Notes: a model not told the origin generated them from the sequence alone. Positions 53,408-62,574 are shown, counted from the stretch's first letter. The stretch is 64,000 bases of DNA from Streptococcus infantis (GCF_000960085.1 NZ_JYGT01000008.1:162882-226881); one strand, 5' to 3'. A program made the numbers and translations.

Positions 53408-54578
53408 CAGTCTTCACCTCTTTTCCTTCTTGCAAGGAAGCTGTCGGATTACTGATGACTTTTGCTCCATCTGTCAGACCAGATGTAATTTCTTGGTTTT
53501 CTGCATCTGCATTGCCCAATCCAACTTCAACTTTTTTGGCCTTTTGATTTTCGTCAAGAATCCAAACGTAGTTTTTATCTTCTTCCATCACAATGCTGGT
53601 AATCGGTACAAGCAATGCTTTGCTAGTGCTTTTCACTTCGACACTGACTGTAAAGCCCTGTTTCAAATCACCAATTTCGCTAGTTACATCGACTGTATAT
53701 GGGTATTTAGAACCAGTGTTGGAACCAGCTAAGCTACTACTTGCTTCACTATTATTTTTTGGATAATTTGAAATATAGCTAATCTTACCATTCCAAGTTT
53801 TATCTGGATAGACCTTAGAAGTAAAGGTGACTTCTTGGCCAACAGAAAGGTTTGCAAGATTGTACTCAGAAAGCTCTCCCTTGACCTGCAAGTTATCGTT
53901 ACTTACGATATGAACCAAAACTTGACTATTTCCTGTTGGAGATTTTGAAACATTACGATTCACTTCAACAACTGTTCCCTCTACAGTACTCAATACAGTA
54001 GCAGAATTCAATTGGGCTTGAGCTTTTTCGAGTTGCGCTTCTGCATCTGCACGCACATCACGTGCATCGCTGATTTGAGAATCAATAGCAGCTGTGGCAG
54101 AACCGGATGACTGAGCTGGTGCTTGTCCAGTTGCTCCTTCTAGACCTGCTTGAGGAATACTTGGTGTTGCTGCGGCGGTATTACGTGAATCGTTTAATTC
54201 ATTGATATGACGGTCAGCTTTAGCTACAGCACGGCTTGCAGCATCATAGGCAGCCTGGGCTTCTGTACTACTATACTTGACTAGTGCCTGCCCCTCGCTG
54301 ACCTTATCTCCTACAGAAACCAAGACCTCATCCAAGTCACCCTTACTAGCATCATAATAAACATATTGTTCATTCTGAGCCGTCACAGTACCGGATAAGA
54401 GAACTGATGAAGCTACTGAACCCTCTTTTGCAAGAGTAATCTTTGCAGTTTCATCTTTTGTTGCAGCTTGATTTGGTTGTCTTAATAGAAGAACGGCAGC
54501 CGCTCCCACTACAAGAACTGATGCAACACCGATAGCTGTAAATAAAGGCCATTTCTTGGCTTTTGACTTTCTTTTCAT
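53391..54578 (-). CDS. MacA-like membrane-fusion adaptor protein
   Basis: 395 aa. One N-terminal membrane anchor (about 9-30), beta-barrel and lipoyl half-motifs (YVYYDASKGDLDEVLVSVGDKVSEGQALVKY), an Ala-rich coiled-coil hairpin (about 105-190) with a Gly/Ser/Ala-rich insert, and a C-terminal barrel. Adaptor for the exporter encoded downstream. ATG 54578 follows AAGGAGT. Promoter TTGTCC-N17-TATAAT with TATAAT at 54616-54611. Confidence 0.9.
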   Translation of the reverse strand: MKRKSKAKKWPLFTAIGVASVLVVGAAAVLLLRQPNQAATKDETAKITLAKEGSVASSVLLSGTVTAQNEQYVYYDASKGDLDEVLVSVGDKVSEGQALVKYSSTEAQAAYDAASRAVAKADRHINELNDSRNTAAATPSIPQAGLEGATGQAPAQSSGSATAAIDSQISDARDVRADAEAQLEKAQAQLNSATVLSTVEGTVVEVNRNVSKSPTGNSQVLVHIVSNDNLQVKGELSEYNLANLSVGQEVTFTSKVYPDKTWNGKISYISNYPKNNSEASSSLAGSNTGSKYPYTVDVTSEIGDLKQGFTVSVEVKSTSKALLVPITSIVMEEDKNYVWILDENQKAKKVEVGLGNADAENQEITSGLTDGAKVISNPTASLQEGKEVKTDEATN

Positions 54579-54610
54579 ATCAATACTCCTTTTTAATTGC
54601 ATATATTAAG

Positions 54611-54639
54611 ATTATAGCACATATCTTAAAAATGGACAA
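54611..54639 (-). promoter_or_regulatory. Promoter of the MacAB-like operon
   Basis: TTGTCC, 17-nt spacer, TATAAT (54616-54611) about 33 nt before the adaptor ATG. Confidence 0.65.
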
Positions 54640-54817
54640 TTTATTTCTAACTATCCAAAAACATTTGCTAAATCTTTTATTGTTGTGTTAGTTATATAAT
54701 ACAACTTCTTTTTTATTTTTGCAAGCATTTTCTTAAGAAATTTAAGCGTAGCAGATTTTTGCATTGACTTTCAAAAAAAGATAGAATATGACTAGAAAAC
54801 AACTAAAGGAGCTTTCA

Positions 54818-56164
54818 ATGAGAGAATATGATATTATCGCCATCGGTGGAGGTAGCGGAGGTATTGCTACCATGAATCGTGCTGGCGAACATGGTGCTAA
54901 AGCCGCAGTTATTGAGGAAAAGAAATTAGGAGGAACTTGTGTCAATATAGGGTGCGTTCCTAAGAAAATCATGTGGTATGGAGCACAAATTGCAGAGAGT
55001 ATCCACAAATATGGACCTGACTATGGTTTCACAAGCACTGACAACGAATTTGATTACACAACACTTCGTAAGAATCGTGAAGCTTATATTGACCGTGCTC
55101 GCTCGTCTTACGATGGAAGCTTCAAGCGCAACGGGGTTGATTTGATTGAAGGACGTGCTGAGTTCGTTGATGCTCATACAGTCAGCGTTAATGGCGAATT
55201 GATCCGTGCTAAGCATATTGTAATTGCGACTGGAGCTCATCCTCATATCCCTGCTATTCCTGGTGCTGAACTAGGTGGTAGCTCAGATGATATCTTCGCC
55301 TGGGAAGAGTTACCTGAATCGGTAGCTATTCTAGGTGCTGGTTACATTGCTGTAGAATTAGCTGGTGTACTCCATACACTTGGTGTAAAGACTGATCTTT
55401 TCGTACGTCGTGAACGTCCGCTACGTGGATTTGATAGCTATATTGTTGAGAGCTTGGTTCAAGAAATGGAAAATACAGGACTAAACCTCCACACTCACAA
55501 AGTCCCTGCTAAACTTGAAGAAACTGAACAAGGTATTACCATTCATTTCGAAGATGGCAGCACTCATACTGCCAGTCAAGTTATCTGGGCAACTGGTCGC
55601 CGTCCAAACGTTGAAGGACTTCAACTTGAAAAAGCAGGTGTTACCCTCAATGAACGTGGTTTCATCAAAGTTGATGAATACCAAAACACCGTCGTTGACG
55701 GTATCTATGCTCTTGGAGATGTTACAGGCGAAAAAGAACTAACACCTGTCGCTATCAAAGCTGGTCGTACTCTCTCAGAAAGACTATTCAATGGCAAAAC
55801 CAATGCTAAAATGGATTATACAACCATTCCAACTGTTGTCTTTTCACATCCAGCTATCGGAACTGTCGGTCTGACTGAGGAAGAAGCTATCAAAGAGTAT
55901 GGACAAGAAAACATCAAAGTCTATACTTCAAAATTTGCTTCTATGTATTCATCAGTGACTAGTCACCGTCAAGAAGCTCGCTTCAAGCTAGTTACAGCAG
56001 GTGACGATGAAAAGGTAGTTGGTCTTCATGGTATCGGCTACGGTGTTGACGAAATGATTCAAGGTTTTGCAGTTGCTATCAAAATGGGAGCTACAAAAGC
56101 TGACTTTGATGCTACCGTCGCTATCCATCCAACTGGTTCAGAAGAGTTTGTTACGATGCGTTAA
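54818..56164 (+). CDS. gor: Glutathione-disulfide reductase
   Basis: 448 aa flavoprotein reducing GSSG with NADPH. FAD motif [13 protein letters not shown] (about 10-22), redox-active [13 protein letters not shown] (about 40-52), NADPH motif [11 protein letters not shown] (about 172-182), second FAD contact ALGDVTG and the C-terminal [10 protein letters not shown] with the catalytic His. ATG 54818 follows AAAGGAG; the in-frame start at 54788 lacks one. TTGACT near 54763 may be its -35. Confidence 0.95.
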   Translation: MREYDIIAIGGGSGGIATMNRAGEHGAKAAVIEEKKLGGTCVNIGCVPKKIMWYGAQIAESIHKYGPDYGFTSTDNEFDYTTLRKNREAYIDRARSSYDGSFKRNGVDLIEGRAEFVDAHTVSVNGELIRAKHIVIATGAHPHIPAIPGAELGGSSDDIFAWEELPESVAILGAGYIAVELAGVLHTLGVKTDLFVRRERPLRGFDSYIVESLVQEMENTGLNLHTHKVPAKLEETEQGITIHFEDGSTHTASQVIWATGRRPNVEGLQLEKAGVTLNERGFIKVDEYQNTVVDGIYALGDVTGEKELTPVAIKAGRTLSERLFNGKTNAKMDYTTIPTVVFSHPAIGTVGLTEEEAIKEYGQENIKVYTSKFASMYSSVTSHRQEARFKLVTAGDDEKVVGLHGIGYGVDEMIQGFAVAIKMGATKADFDATVAIHPTGSEEFVTMR

Positions 56165-56170
56165 AAGAAA

Positions 56171-56197
56171 AGAGAGACCCCTTGGTCTCTTTTTTTA
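56171..56197 (+). terminator. gor terminator
   Basis: AGAGACC (56173-56179) / GGTCTCT (56184-56190) with a following T-run. Confidence 0.88.
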
Positions 56198-56243
56198 TCT
56201 CAATCGGCCGTTACAAGTTTGTAACCTTTGTTTTTAAAATAGG

Positions 56244-56306
56244 TTGACATTTATATCTCTTCCAGTATAATAGTTACTATAAATTATAAAAGAGGTTAAC
56301 TATTAT
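56244..56306 (+). promoter_or_regulatory. bioY promoter and long inverted repeat (possible BirA operator)
   Basis: TTGACA (56244-56249), 16-nt spacer, TATAAT (56266-56271). ATAATAGTTA (56267-56276) and TAACTATTAT (56297-56306) are perfect 10-base inverted repeats spanning the -10 box, the leader and the start codon. The inner parts TAGTTA...GTTAACTA resemble the Firmicute BirA operator half-sites (TTGTTAAC/GTTAACAA). Confidence 0.6.
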
Positions 56307-56844
56307 GAAAAAAGCACACATCTATGCTATTCCTGCTATTGGGGCCGCTCTGATTGCAGTATTAGCCCATATTAGCATTCCAATTGGACCTGTTCCATTT
56401 ACTCTGCAAAACTTTGCTATTGGTCTCATTGCTACTGTTTTTAGACCAAGGGAAGCTGTTCTCTCTGTTGGACTTTACCTCTTACTAGGTGCTATTGGAC
56501 TACCAGTCTTTGCTAGTGGTGGAGCTGGTTTTCATGTTCTGGTTGGTCCAAGCGCGGGTTATCTTTGGTTTGACCTAGTCTATGCAGGGATTGCTTCCTA
56601 CCTAACTCACACAAATAGTGGTGTTGTACGTATTTTCCTAGCTAATCTCTTGGGAGATTCACTTGTTTTTGTCGGTGGTATTCTCAGTCTCCACTTCTTA
56701 GCTGGAATGCCTTTTGATAAAGCACTGGCTGTAGGTGTTATTCCCTTTATCATACCTGATCTTGCCAAAATTGTAGCCATTAGCTTCATCAGCCGACCAC
56801 TACTCCAACGTCTTCGTACACAAGCTTATTTTTCAAGCAAATAA
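56305..56844 (+). CDS. bioY: Biotin transporter BioY (ECF S component)
   Basis: 179 aa, six hydrophobic helices. IPIGPVPFTLQNFAIGL (about 26-42), LLLGAIGLPVFASGGAGF (about 58-75) and GPSAGYLWF (about 80) are the BioY signature. Captures biotin and uses a shared ECF energising module encoded elsewhere, as no ATPase lies nearby. AGAGG precedes the ATG, inside the loop of the inverted repeat. Confidence 0.95.
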   Translation: MKKAHIYAIPAIGAALIAVLAHISIPIGPVPFTLQNFAIGLIATVFRPREAVLSVGLYLLLGAIGLPVFASGGAGFHVLVGPSAGYLWFDLVYAGIASYLTHTNSGVVRIFLANLLGDSLVFVGGILSLHFLAGMPFDKALAVGVIPFIIPDLAKIVAISFISRPLLQRLRTQAYFSSK

Positions 56845-56876
56845 AAGAGGCCGGGAATTTCCCTAGCCTCTTTTTA
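56843..56876. terminator. Bidirectional terminator between bioY and ydbC
   Basis: AAAGAGGC / GCCTCTTT with an inner GGGAA/TTCCC stem and T-run; faces both converging genes. Confidence 0.88.
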
Positions 56877-56895
56877 ATTAATCTTGTATGAAAGT

Positions 56896-57111
56896 TTATT
56901 GATTCTTAAAAGCATCCACCATGATTTGAAATTCTTCATTTGAGAGGGTAATTCCTTTCCCCATCTTGGTGTGGTCAGGACTCCAGCTACGAATGTCAAA
57001 CTTCGCTGGTGCACCATTAAAGCTGACACGATTGATTTCTTTGGTCCATCCTTTTTCATTTTCAGATAGAGTAAGCAAGTGTTCTTCAATTTCAAATGTA
57101 AATTCTGCCAT
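56896..57111 (-). CDS. YdbC/PC4-like ssDNA-binding protein
   Basis: 71 aa. FEIEEHLLTLSENEKGWTKEINRVSFNG and FDIRSWSPDHTKMGKGITLS (key W-TKE...DIR-W) match the YdbC family, PC4-like small dimers that bind single-stranded DNA or RNA. AAAGGAG precedes ATG 57111. Confidence 0.85.
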   Translation of the reverse strand: MAEFTFEIEEHLLTLSENEKGWTKEINRVSFNGAPAKFDIRSWSPDHTKMGKGITLSNEEFQIMVDAFKNQ

Positions 57112-57152
57112 GTTTTTCTCCTTTTTGTTCTCAATTGATTATTCGAAAAATC

Positions 57153-57181
57153 TTGTAGATTTCATAAAATTTTTATATAAT
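57153..57181 (+). promoter_or_regulatory. Promoter of the 106-aa hypothetical gene
   Basis: TTGTAG (57153-57158), 17-nt spacer, TATAAT (57176-57181); GGGAGG follows before the ATG at 57204. Confidence 0.7.
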
Positions 57182-57203
57182 GATGTAAAGAAGGGAGGCC
57201 GGA

Positions 57204-57524
57204 ATGAAAGATTTTTTAAAACAGGCTTTGCAAAAAGTCCATGATTTTATTAATGGACATGAAGATTCCATTCCTGAAAAAAGCGATCCCCTAATTGCTA
57301 GACTTGAAGAAGCCTTAGTTAAAAAAACAGCTGTACACATCATTTTTGCTGAGTCAAGTTTTACAGGCGATATTATCAAGTATGATACTGACCGCCAACA
57401 AATTATCGTTAAAAATTTCGCAAAAAATGTTAGCCGTATTATTCGAGTGTCGGATATTCGAAGAGTAACTTTCGTTCCTTCTACTATCCAAACGGCCCAA
57501 AAAAGAAGATTTAAGAAAGAGTGA
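57204..57524 (+). CDS. Conserved hypothetical protein, YolD-like fold possible
   Basis: 106 aa. Helical N-terminus, then a strand-rich part (AVHIIFAESSFTGDIIKYDTD, QIIVKNFAKNVSRIIRVSDI) resembling small SH3-like/YolD-type domains, ending in a basic tail. No confident assignment. Monocistronic, with a strong promoter and terminator. Confidence 0.75.
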   Translation: MKDFLKQALQKVHDFINGHEDSIPEKSDPLIARLEEALVKKTAVHIIFAESSFTGDIIKYDTDRQQIIVKNFAKNVSRIIRVSDIRRVTFVPSTIQTAQKRRFKKE

Positions 57525-57550
57525 GATGCTTCTATCATCTCACTCTTTTT
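57517..57550. terminator. Bidirectional terminator at 57.5 kb
   Basis: AGAGTGAGATG / CATCTCACTCT with a seven-base loop and T5; shared by the hypothetical gene and the ATP-cone gene. Confidence 0.92.
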
Positions 57551-57553
57551 ATC

Positions 57554-57892
57554 TTAGCGAATTTGTTCAAAATGAAGGTGAACAGCGATGTGGTCGCCAT
57601 AACCACTTCTCTCCAAATCACGTTGCAAACGATAAGAGATATAATGTTCTGCGATTGTAATGTATCCCGCACCAAGTAAGCGGTGTTCAACCATTGATTG
57701 AATCATACTGATAGTCGCACGTTCTACTTTTGCTTCTTCCAAATCCAACACAACTTTTTTAGTAACTTGAGCTAGATTTTGGCGCAAATCGTCAGTCAAA
57801 ACATAGACTGTCTGAGCCGCCTTAAGGATAGCTTGGTAGATTTTATCTGGATCAAAATCAGCGACTTGTCCATCACGTTTAATTACTTGCAT
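57554..57892 (-). CDS. ATP-cone domain protein
   Basis: 112 aa beginning QVIKRDGQVADFDPDKIYQAILKA, the ATP-cone motif of NrdR and ribonucleotide reductases, but with no reductase or zinc-ribbon part. A free-standing ATP-cone may act as a nucleotide sensor; partner unknown. In operon after trmD (12-nt gap). Confidence 0.8.
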   Translation of the reverse strand: MQVIKRDGQVADFDPDKIYQAILKAAQTVYVLTDDLRQNLAQVTKKVVLDLEEAKVERATISMIQSMVEHRLLGAGYITIAEHYISYRLQRDLERSGYGDHIAVHLHFEQIR

Positions 57893-57904
57893 AGTTTTCT
57901 CCTT

Positions 57905-58624
57905 TTAATTGTTATTTTCTTTAATTTCTGCTAACATTTTCTCTTCTTCTGCTGTTAGTTTATACTCTTCCAGCAAATCAGGTCTACGTTGGTAGGTTTT
58001 CTTGAGACTCTCATAGAGTCGCCATTGACGTATGTTTTCATGGTGTCCACTCATGAGAACATCTGGAACTAGCATTCCACGATAATCGTAAGGTCTTGTG
58101 TACTGAGGATATTCCAAGAGTCCTGATGAAAAGCTATCATCTTGGTGACTTGCTTCCTTCCCAATAACTTCTGGAATCAAGCGCACCGTCGCATCAATCA
58201 TGGTCATCGCTGCTAGTTCTCCACCAGTCAAGACATAATCTCCAAGAGATATCTCATCGGTTACCAAGGTCTTAATACGCTCATCATAGCCTTCGTAGTG
58301 ACCACAGATAAAGATAAGCTCTTCTTCTTGCGCCAAATCTTCAGCATAAGATTGGTCAAACTGCTTCCCAGCAGGGTCTAAGAGAATCACGCGCGGGTTC
58401 TTTTTTTCAATCGCATCAAAGGCGTCAAAAATCGGTTGCGCTCGAAGGAGCATCCCTTGACCACCTCCGTAAGGTTCATCATCCACATGACGGGCCTTTT
58501 CAGCGTAGTCACGAAAATTATGATAGTGGATATCTAAGAGTCCTTTTTCACGAGCCTTGCCAACGATGGAATGTTCTAAGGGTGTGAACATTTCTGGAAA
58601 AAGAGTTAAAATATCAATCTTCAT
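57905..58624 (-). CDS. trmD: tRNA (guanine-N1)-methyltransferase
   Basis: 239 aa SPOUT enzyme making m1G37 in t[13 protein letters not shown] at 3-12, [12 protein letters not shown] (about 49-60), [13 protein letters not shown] (about 108-120) and [13 protein letters not shown] (about 130-142) form the trefoil-knot SAM site. Overlaps rimM by 11 nt. Confidence 0.97.
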   Translation of the reverse strand: MKIDILTLFPEMFTPLEHSIVGKAREKGLLDIHYHNFRDYAEKARHVDDEPYGGGQGMLLRAQPIFDAFDAIEKKNPRVILLDPAGKQFDQSYAEDLAQEEELIFICGHYEGYDERIKTLVTDEISLGDYVLTGGELAAMTMIDATVRLIPEVIGKEASHQDDSFSSGLLEYPQYTRPYDYRGMLVPDVLMSGHHENIRQWRLYESLKKTYQRRPDLLEEYKLTAEEEKMLAEIKENNN

Positions 58625-59132
58625 CGTCTAACCCTTCTAAGAGTTCAACATCCACACGGTTATTAGGAATATCTATATTGAGAACAACAGGCGGGATATA
58701 AGGTAAGAGTAGGTCTCGTTTGCCTTTTCGTTTGACTACCCAGACATCATTGGCGCCTGGCTGAAGGATTTCCTTGATAGTTCCAATCAAGTTATCTCCC
58801 TCATAGACTTCTAAACCGATAATCTCGTGGTAGTAAAACTCACCTTCATCGAGGTCATTGAGATTCTCCTCAGCAACCTTCAGACTGTAACCCTTATATT
58901 TTTCGATATCATTGATATGGTACATATCTTTAAACTTGATGATATCGAAGTTTTTTTGTTTACGGTGGCTTGCAATGACCACTGTACGCACAAATTGATC
59001 TTTTTCATCAAATAAGGCAAGCTCTGCCCCTTTTTTAAAGCGTTCTTCAGCAAAATCGGTCACTGACAAGACACGCATCTCACCCTGTAGCCCCTGCGTA
59101 TTGACGATTTTCCCAACATTAAAGTAGTTCAT
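58614..59132 (-). CDS. rimM: Ribosome maturation factor RimM
   Basis: 172 aa. [17 protein letters not shown] (about 5-21) begins the N-terminal barrel; the PRC-like C-terminal barrel contains [13 protein letters not shown] (about 98-110). Binds S19 during 30S maturation. Paired with trmD as usual. Promoter TTGTGA-N17-TAAAAT upstream. Confidence 0.96.
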   Translation of the reverse strand: MNYFNVGKIVNTQGLQGEMRVLSVTDFAEERFKKGAELALFDEKDQFVRTVVIASHRKQKNFDIIKFKDMYHINDIEKYKGYSLKVAEENLNDLDEGEFYYHEIIGLEVYEGDNLIGTIKEILQPGANDVWVVKRKGKRDLLLPYIPPVVLNIDIPNNRVDVELLEGLDDED

Positions 59133-59246
59133 CTTGTCTCCTGTATCTATTTCTCCCTTTATTTTATCATGTTACAGGGATTTTCACAAGTTGGAGAAAG
59201 GGATAACGATTCTTTAATTATGAAGAACATTCATGGATTTTCTTGC

Positions 59247-59275
59247 AAAAAAAGCGAGACCGTGTCCCGCTTTTC
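59247..59275 (-). terminator. rpsP-khpA terminator
   Basis: AAAGCGGGAC / GTCTCGCTTT stem (one G-T) with T7, separating rpsP-khpA from rimM-trmD. Confidence 0.88.
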
Positions 59276-59515
59276 TTATTTTTCATCAATAACGATTCTT
59301 ACTTTTTTGTCTTCAGTTGGGACAGAGTAGACAATCGTTCTTATCGCAGAAATAGTGCGACCCTTACGACCGATTACACGACCCACATCGCTCTGGTCAA
59401 GATCCAAGTGATATTCCAAAAATTCTGGTGTATCTTCAATCTTGATAGTTAAGGCATCTGGTTGTGAAATCAAAGGTTTCACAATTGCAATAATGAGATT
59501 TTCAATCGTATCCAT
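59276..59515 (-). CDS. khpA: KH-domain RNA-binding protein KhpA
   Basis: 79 aa single KH domain. [20 protein letters not shown] carries the GxxG loop (GRKG, about 53-56). In pneumococcus KhpA pairs with KhpB (EloR) to control cell elongation. 19 nt after rpsP. Confidence 0.95.
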   Translation of the reverse strand: MDTIENLIIAIVKPLISQPDALTIKIEDTPEFLEYHLDLDQSDVGRVIGRKGRTISAIRTIVYSVPTEDKKVRIVIDEK

Positions 59516-59534
59516 CTGTCAACCTACTTTAAAC

Positions 59535-59807
59535 TTATTTTGAGAATTTAGAATCGTGGAATTTCTTCAATACGCCTTCTTTTGAAAGGATGTTGCGAAC
59601 TGTATCTGAAGGTTGAGCTCCATCAGCCAACCATGCCAAAATACGGTCTTCTTTCAAAGTTACTTGGTTTTCTTCAACAAGTGGGTTGTATGTTCCAACT
59701 GTTTCGATGAAACGTCCGTCACGTGGTGAACGTGAATCTGCTACGTTAATACGGTAGAAAGGTTTTTTCTTAGAACCCATACGAGTCAAACGGATTTTTA
59801 CTGCCAT
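59535..59807 (-). CDS. rpsP: 30S ribosomal protein S16
   Basis: 90 aa beginning [31 protein letters not shown], the full S16 pattern. Leader of about 65 nt contains a 17-nt inverted repeat; strong promoter upstream. Confidence 0.97.
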   Translation of the reverse strand: MAVKIRLTRMGSKKKPFYRINVADSRSPRDGRFIETVGTYNPLVEENQVTLKEDRILAWLADGAQPSDTVRNILSKEGVLKKFHDSKFSK

Positions 59808-59844
59808 TTTTAATATCTCTTTTCTTTTATTTTTTATTTCGGTG

Positions 59845-59861
59845 AAATAGCTAAGCTATTT
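59845..59861 (-). promoter_or_regulatory. Inverted repeat in rpsP leader
   Basis: AAATAGCT-A-AGCTATTT, eight perfect base pairs in the 5' UTR about 40 nt before the rpsP ATG. It might be an mRNA-level control element; too tight a loop for a stable hairpin unless the inner pairs open. Confidence 0.4.
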
Positions 59862-59873
59862 AGCACATGTTCT

Positions 59874-59916
59874 ATTATAACAGATTTTCGAGAGGTGTCA
59901 AGAAAAAAACTTGACA
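59874..59916 (-). promoter_or_regulatory. rpsP promoter with inverted repeat at -35
   Basis: TTGACA (59901-59896), 16-nt spacer, TATAAT (59879-59874), consensus hexamers. TGTCAAG/CTTGACA inverted repeats (59896-59916) separated by seven bases give a second TTGACA facing the other way, so the -35 element is one arm of a palindrome. Confidence 0.75.
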
Positions 59917-59984
59917 GAGTTAAAAATTTTTAAATTTTTTAGAAATTTATTAGACTAATAGGGATAAATTAGAAGAAAAAATTT

Positions 59985-60173
59985 ATGAATACTACTTTTG
60001 ATACTGTCTATAAAGACTACCCTGTCAAGCCCTATATCTTTCCTAATCTTGATATGGAAGGCCCTAAACCTGTCCCAAAACGCAAAATGAAACTACTAGA
60101 AGACAATCTAATAGCAGATGATATCACCCTCCTATGGAGAGTCCAGTTTGGCACTTTTACAACCGAAACATGA
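59985..60173 (+). pseudogene. N-terminal fragment of a larger streptococcal protein
   Basis: 62 codons: YPVKPYIFPNLDMEGPKPVPKRK near 12-34 and DDITLLWRVQFGTFTTE near 45-61, then a stop. I recall this opening from longer streptococcal proteins (possibly with a SAP domain), so it is probably a truncated remnant. No SD worth noting. Confidence 0.4.
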
Positions 60174-60569
60174 TTTTAAAAACTCCCATTCGAATATGTT
60201 TCAAAATTCACTTAAAATCAATGTTTCCCCACTTTTTCAGCAAACAAATTTTCATCTAATTTGAATAACTTTCAATTAAATGGTGTGAATTTTGTCAAAA
60301 ACACCCCATGGTGTGAACCATGAAGTGTTGTAAATGCTGTATTATAGCTAGTTCTTAACGTTTAGAGAACTACCTAGCTTTACGAGCTTTCTTAAAATCT
60401 GGTTTGGAAAGTATGCATTTCAGTTGGACTAAAAACAGCGAAATATCAAGGATTTTAAGAACGATATCTACTAATTAATTTATAAAATATGAATTAATAG
60501 ATTCTAAATAGGGGAATAGTTTAGGTCTGTAATCATTAAAATAATGCACCTAACTTTGGTCACCGTTTT
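60174..60569. other. Gene-free stretch, 60.2-60.6 kb
   Basis: AT-rich, no ORF of substance. Contains CATGG/CCATG (60307-60322) with a six-base loop. No insertion-sequence end or target duplication recognised. Confidence 0.5.
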
Positions 60570-61151
60570 TTAGTTATTCACTCTTTTTTCAGATAGTGTT
60601 TTTAAAGTTATGATGTAAAATGCCGCAATTAAAACACTATACATCATAATCGGAGGATAGAGAATCAAGGATAGAATCAATCCCACTCCTTTAATTATTA
60701 GGTCAGGTATCAATAACTTTCTATATTGTGCGGTAGCTTCAAGTAATTCTTTCTGATCTATATTGGGTTTATCAATTACTTTATGTAAAAACCAGTTTGC
60801 TACCGTTGAAACAATAACGATCAGTCCATAAAAGAGCTGTGCCGTATGGTTCATGAAATGACTACTAACGATTCAAGTAGCATAGGGCATAAATGAAACA
60901 AAAAATAAAAGAAACAAATTCCACCAAACAATTTGTGGGGAAATTTTCTCAACCTTTTCCCATAGTGTGTTTAGTGCCATCCATAACGATCCTAACCAGA
61001 AAAAGGAAAGAAAATAAGCAAAGAAATTTTGCTGTAAATCCCAAAAAGCTTGAAGACTTGGTGTCGTTGGTTTTTCTAATTCTAAGATTAGGATAGTCAT
61101 TATAATTGCTAGAACCGCATCTGTCAATGCAATTAATCTATCTTTCTTCAT
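60570..61151 (-). pseudogene. TMEM175-family potassium channel-like gene with in-frame stop
   Basis: 194 codons in one frame interrupted by a single TGA near 60862. The first part has LTDAVLAIIMTILILELEKP (about 8-27) and SFFWLGSLWMALNTLWEKV, the TMEM175/DUF1211 pattern; it runs to FMPYAT, stop, then IVSSHFMNHTAQLFYG and the second membrane half continues without frameshift. Probably inactivated by one nonsense substitution, unless read through. Confidence 0.75.
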
Positions 61152-61370
61152 CAGATTACATCACCTTTCATTTTGTAGCATTCTATCTCATCGTATAATA
61201 TTTATTAATCTTAAATATTGGTTAATCACTTCATATTTTGAGTACAAACAAGATACACTAAAAAGCATGTATCTGTCATATTTTATTTAACTTTAGAAAT
61301 ATTCATCCATCTAATCAATAAATATATCATATTTCACAATAAATAACTACTATCAAAGATACATTTTCTT
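61152..61370. other. Gene-free stretch upstream of TMEM175 remnant
   Basis: AT-rich region, no ORF seen. A TATAAT-like hexamer near 61195-61200 on the plus strand and its surroundings could hold a promoter for neighbouring genes. Confidence 0.3.
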
Positions 61371-61505
61371 TCAGATTTCTTCCTTTTCAACTTGGCTAAC
61401 TTGACCTGCATTACCTAGGTCGCTTTGCCTTAAATTATACTTTTTTCTTAAACATTTGATACGAGTAGGTATTTCTTGTGAGTAATTTTCATCAAAAAAT
61501 TTCAT
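61371..61505 (-). pseudogene. Truncated XRE-family helix-turn-helix gene
   Basis: 44 codons starting MKFFDENYSQEIPTRIKCLR, preceded by GGGAGAT at the right distance. RIKCLRKKYNLRQSDLG followed by VSQVEK is the first part of an XRE HTH (Rgg-like start), and it stops right after recognition-helix region. Likely the 5' remnant of a full regulator. Confidence 0.55.
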
Positions 61506-61548
61506 ATATAATCTCCCTATAATCATGGAAAAGTAGTAAAAATAGTTG

Positions 61549-61887
61549 TTATCCTAGTTGATTAAAAAAATCTCTGATTTCCTCATCCTTTATAAAATAA
61601 TATATAATTTTCCCCTCTCTTCTAGTGTCCAAGATGTTTTGATTGGCTAGTTTACGAAGATGGTGGGAGGCAGATGCCATACTGAGATTTAATAAACAGG
61701 CTATATCGCAGACACAGAGTTCTTCGACGGCAAGGAGATAAAAGATGATATTTATTTGTTTATTATCGGTAAATTTTGATAAAATGCGAAGTGATTTTTG
61801 GACTTTTTCCTTTTCAAGGTAGTTCGTTGCGGTTGTAACATTTTGTTGATTTATAACATCCACTTGACAGATACTATCTTTTTTCAT
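61549..61887 (-). CDS. cadX: Cadmium-responsive ArsR/CadC-type repressor
   Basis: 112 aa winged-helix metal sensor. ELCVCDIACLLNLSMASASHHLRKL (key ELCVCD, then the recognition helix) carries the two metal-binding Cys of the alpha-3 site used by CadC/CadX. ATG 61887 follows AGGAG and lies 12 nt inside the end region of cadD (11-nt spacing after the stop). Represses the cad promoter until Cd, Zn or Pb binds. Confidence 0.88.
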   Translation of the reverse strand: MKKDSICQVDVINQQNVTTATNYLEKEKVQKSLRILSKFTDNKQINIIFYLLAVEELCVCDIACLLNLSMASASHHLRKLANQNILDTRREGKIIYYFIKDEEIRDFFNQLG

Positions 61888-61898
61888 AATTTTTTCTC

Positions 61899-62513
61899 CT
61901 AGCCGAACACAGCCCATAGCATGTCAAAGCTGTTGTTTTCAATCAAGATATACATCCCCAATCCTAAATAAACAACGGCAATAAACCATCTGCTATATTT
62001 CTCCAAAGTTTCTCCAACAGAAGGGACTTGTGCCAATTTTTGGGCAGAAAAAACCAAGAGATAAATCATGACTAGAAAGGTAAGTAAAGCCACTATCAAA
62101 TTCGCTAAATTTAAGGTAATAAAATATGGGACAAAAACACCAATATTGTCAGCGCCACAACTTGCAAAAGTAATCATAGCGACTAGAAAAATCAGGTTTT
62201 TATCATCTTTGCGCAAACCATCTTTTGCAATAGCTTCTCCATCAGAATCTCCTAAAAGCAAAACTTTGAGTCCTAGGAAAATTGGAATCAAACCGAGCAA
62301 ACCTAAAATCTCTTTACTAGGAATATAATTTAAGACAAATGCAAAAAGTAAACTTAGCAATATTAGACTAACAGAGCCTAGAAATTGTCCTAAATAGATG
62401 TTAATGATGTCCTTTCTGCTTTTTCTTTTGGCAAAAAATAACATTAGGATAATAAGTAAGTCTACGGCTGTCCCAGAATACAGGATTATTGAAGTAACAA
62501 TATTTTGAATCAT
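61899..62513 (-). CDS. cadD: CadD family cadmium resistance transporter
   Basis: 204 aa, five to six membrane helices, Cad family (LysE superfamily). ILYSGTAVDLLIILMLFF at the N-terminus and ASCGADNIGVFVPYF near 113-127 are signature segments. Exports or sequesters Cd2+. No SD is obvious apart from AAGG 9 nt upstream of ATG 62513. Confidence 0.9.
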   Translation of the reverse strand: MIQNIVTSIILYSGTAVDLLIILMLFFAKRKSRKDIINIYLGQFLGSVSLILLSLLFAFVLNYIPSKEILGLLGLIPIFLGLKVLLLGDSDGEAIAKDGLRKDDKNLIFLVAMITFASCGADNIGVFVPYFITLNLANLIVALLTFLVMIYLLVFSAQKLAQVPSVGETLEKYSRWFIAVVYLGLGMYILIENNSFDMLWAVFG

Positions 62514-62523
62514 AAAACACCTT

Positions 62524-62574
62524 ATTCAAATATATTTTTGAATGTATTCTAACATTAAACTTTGTAGATGTCAA
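62524..62574 (-). promoter_or_regulatory. cad promoter and CadC/CadX operator
   Basis: TTGACA (62574-62569), 17-nt spacer, TAGAAT (62551-62546). Immediately downstream ATTCAAA-N6-TTTGAAT (62524-62543) is a perfect inverted repeat, as in known CadC operators, where it blocks transcription. Confidence 0.85.
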
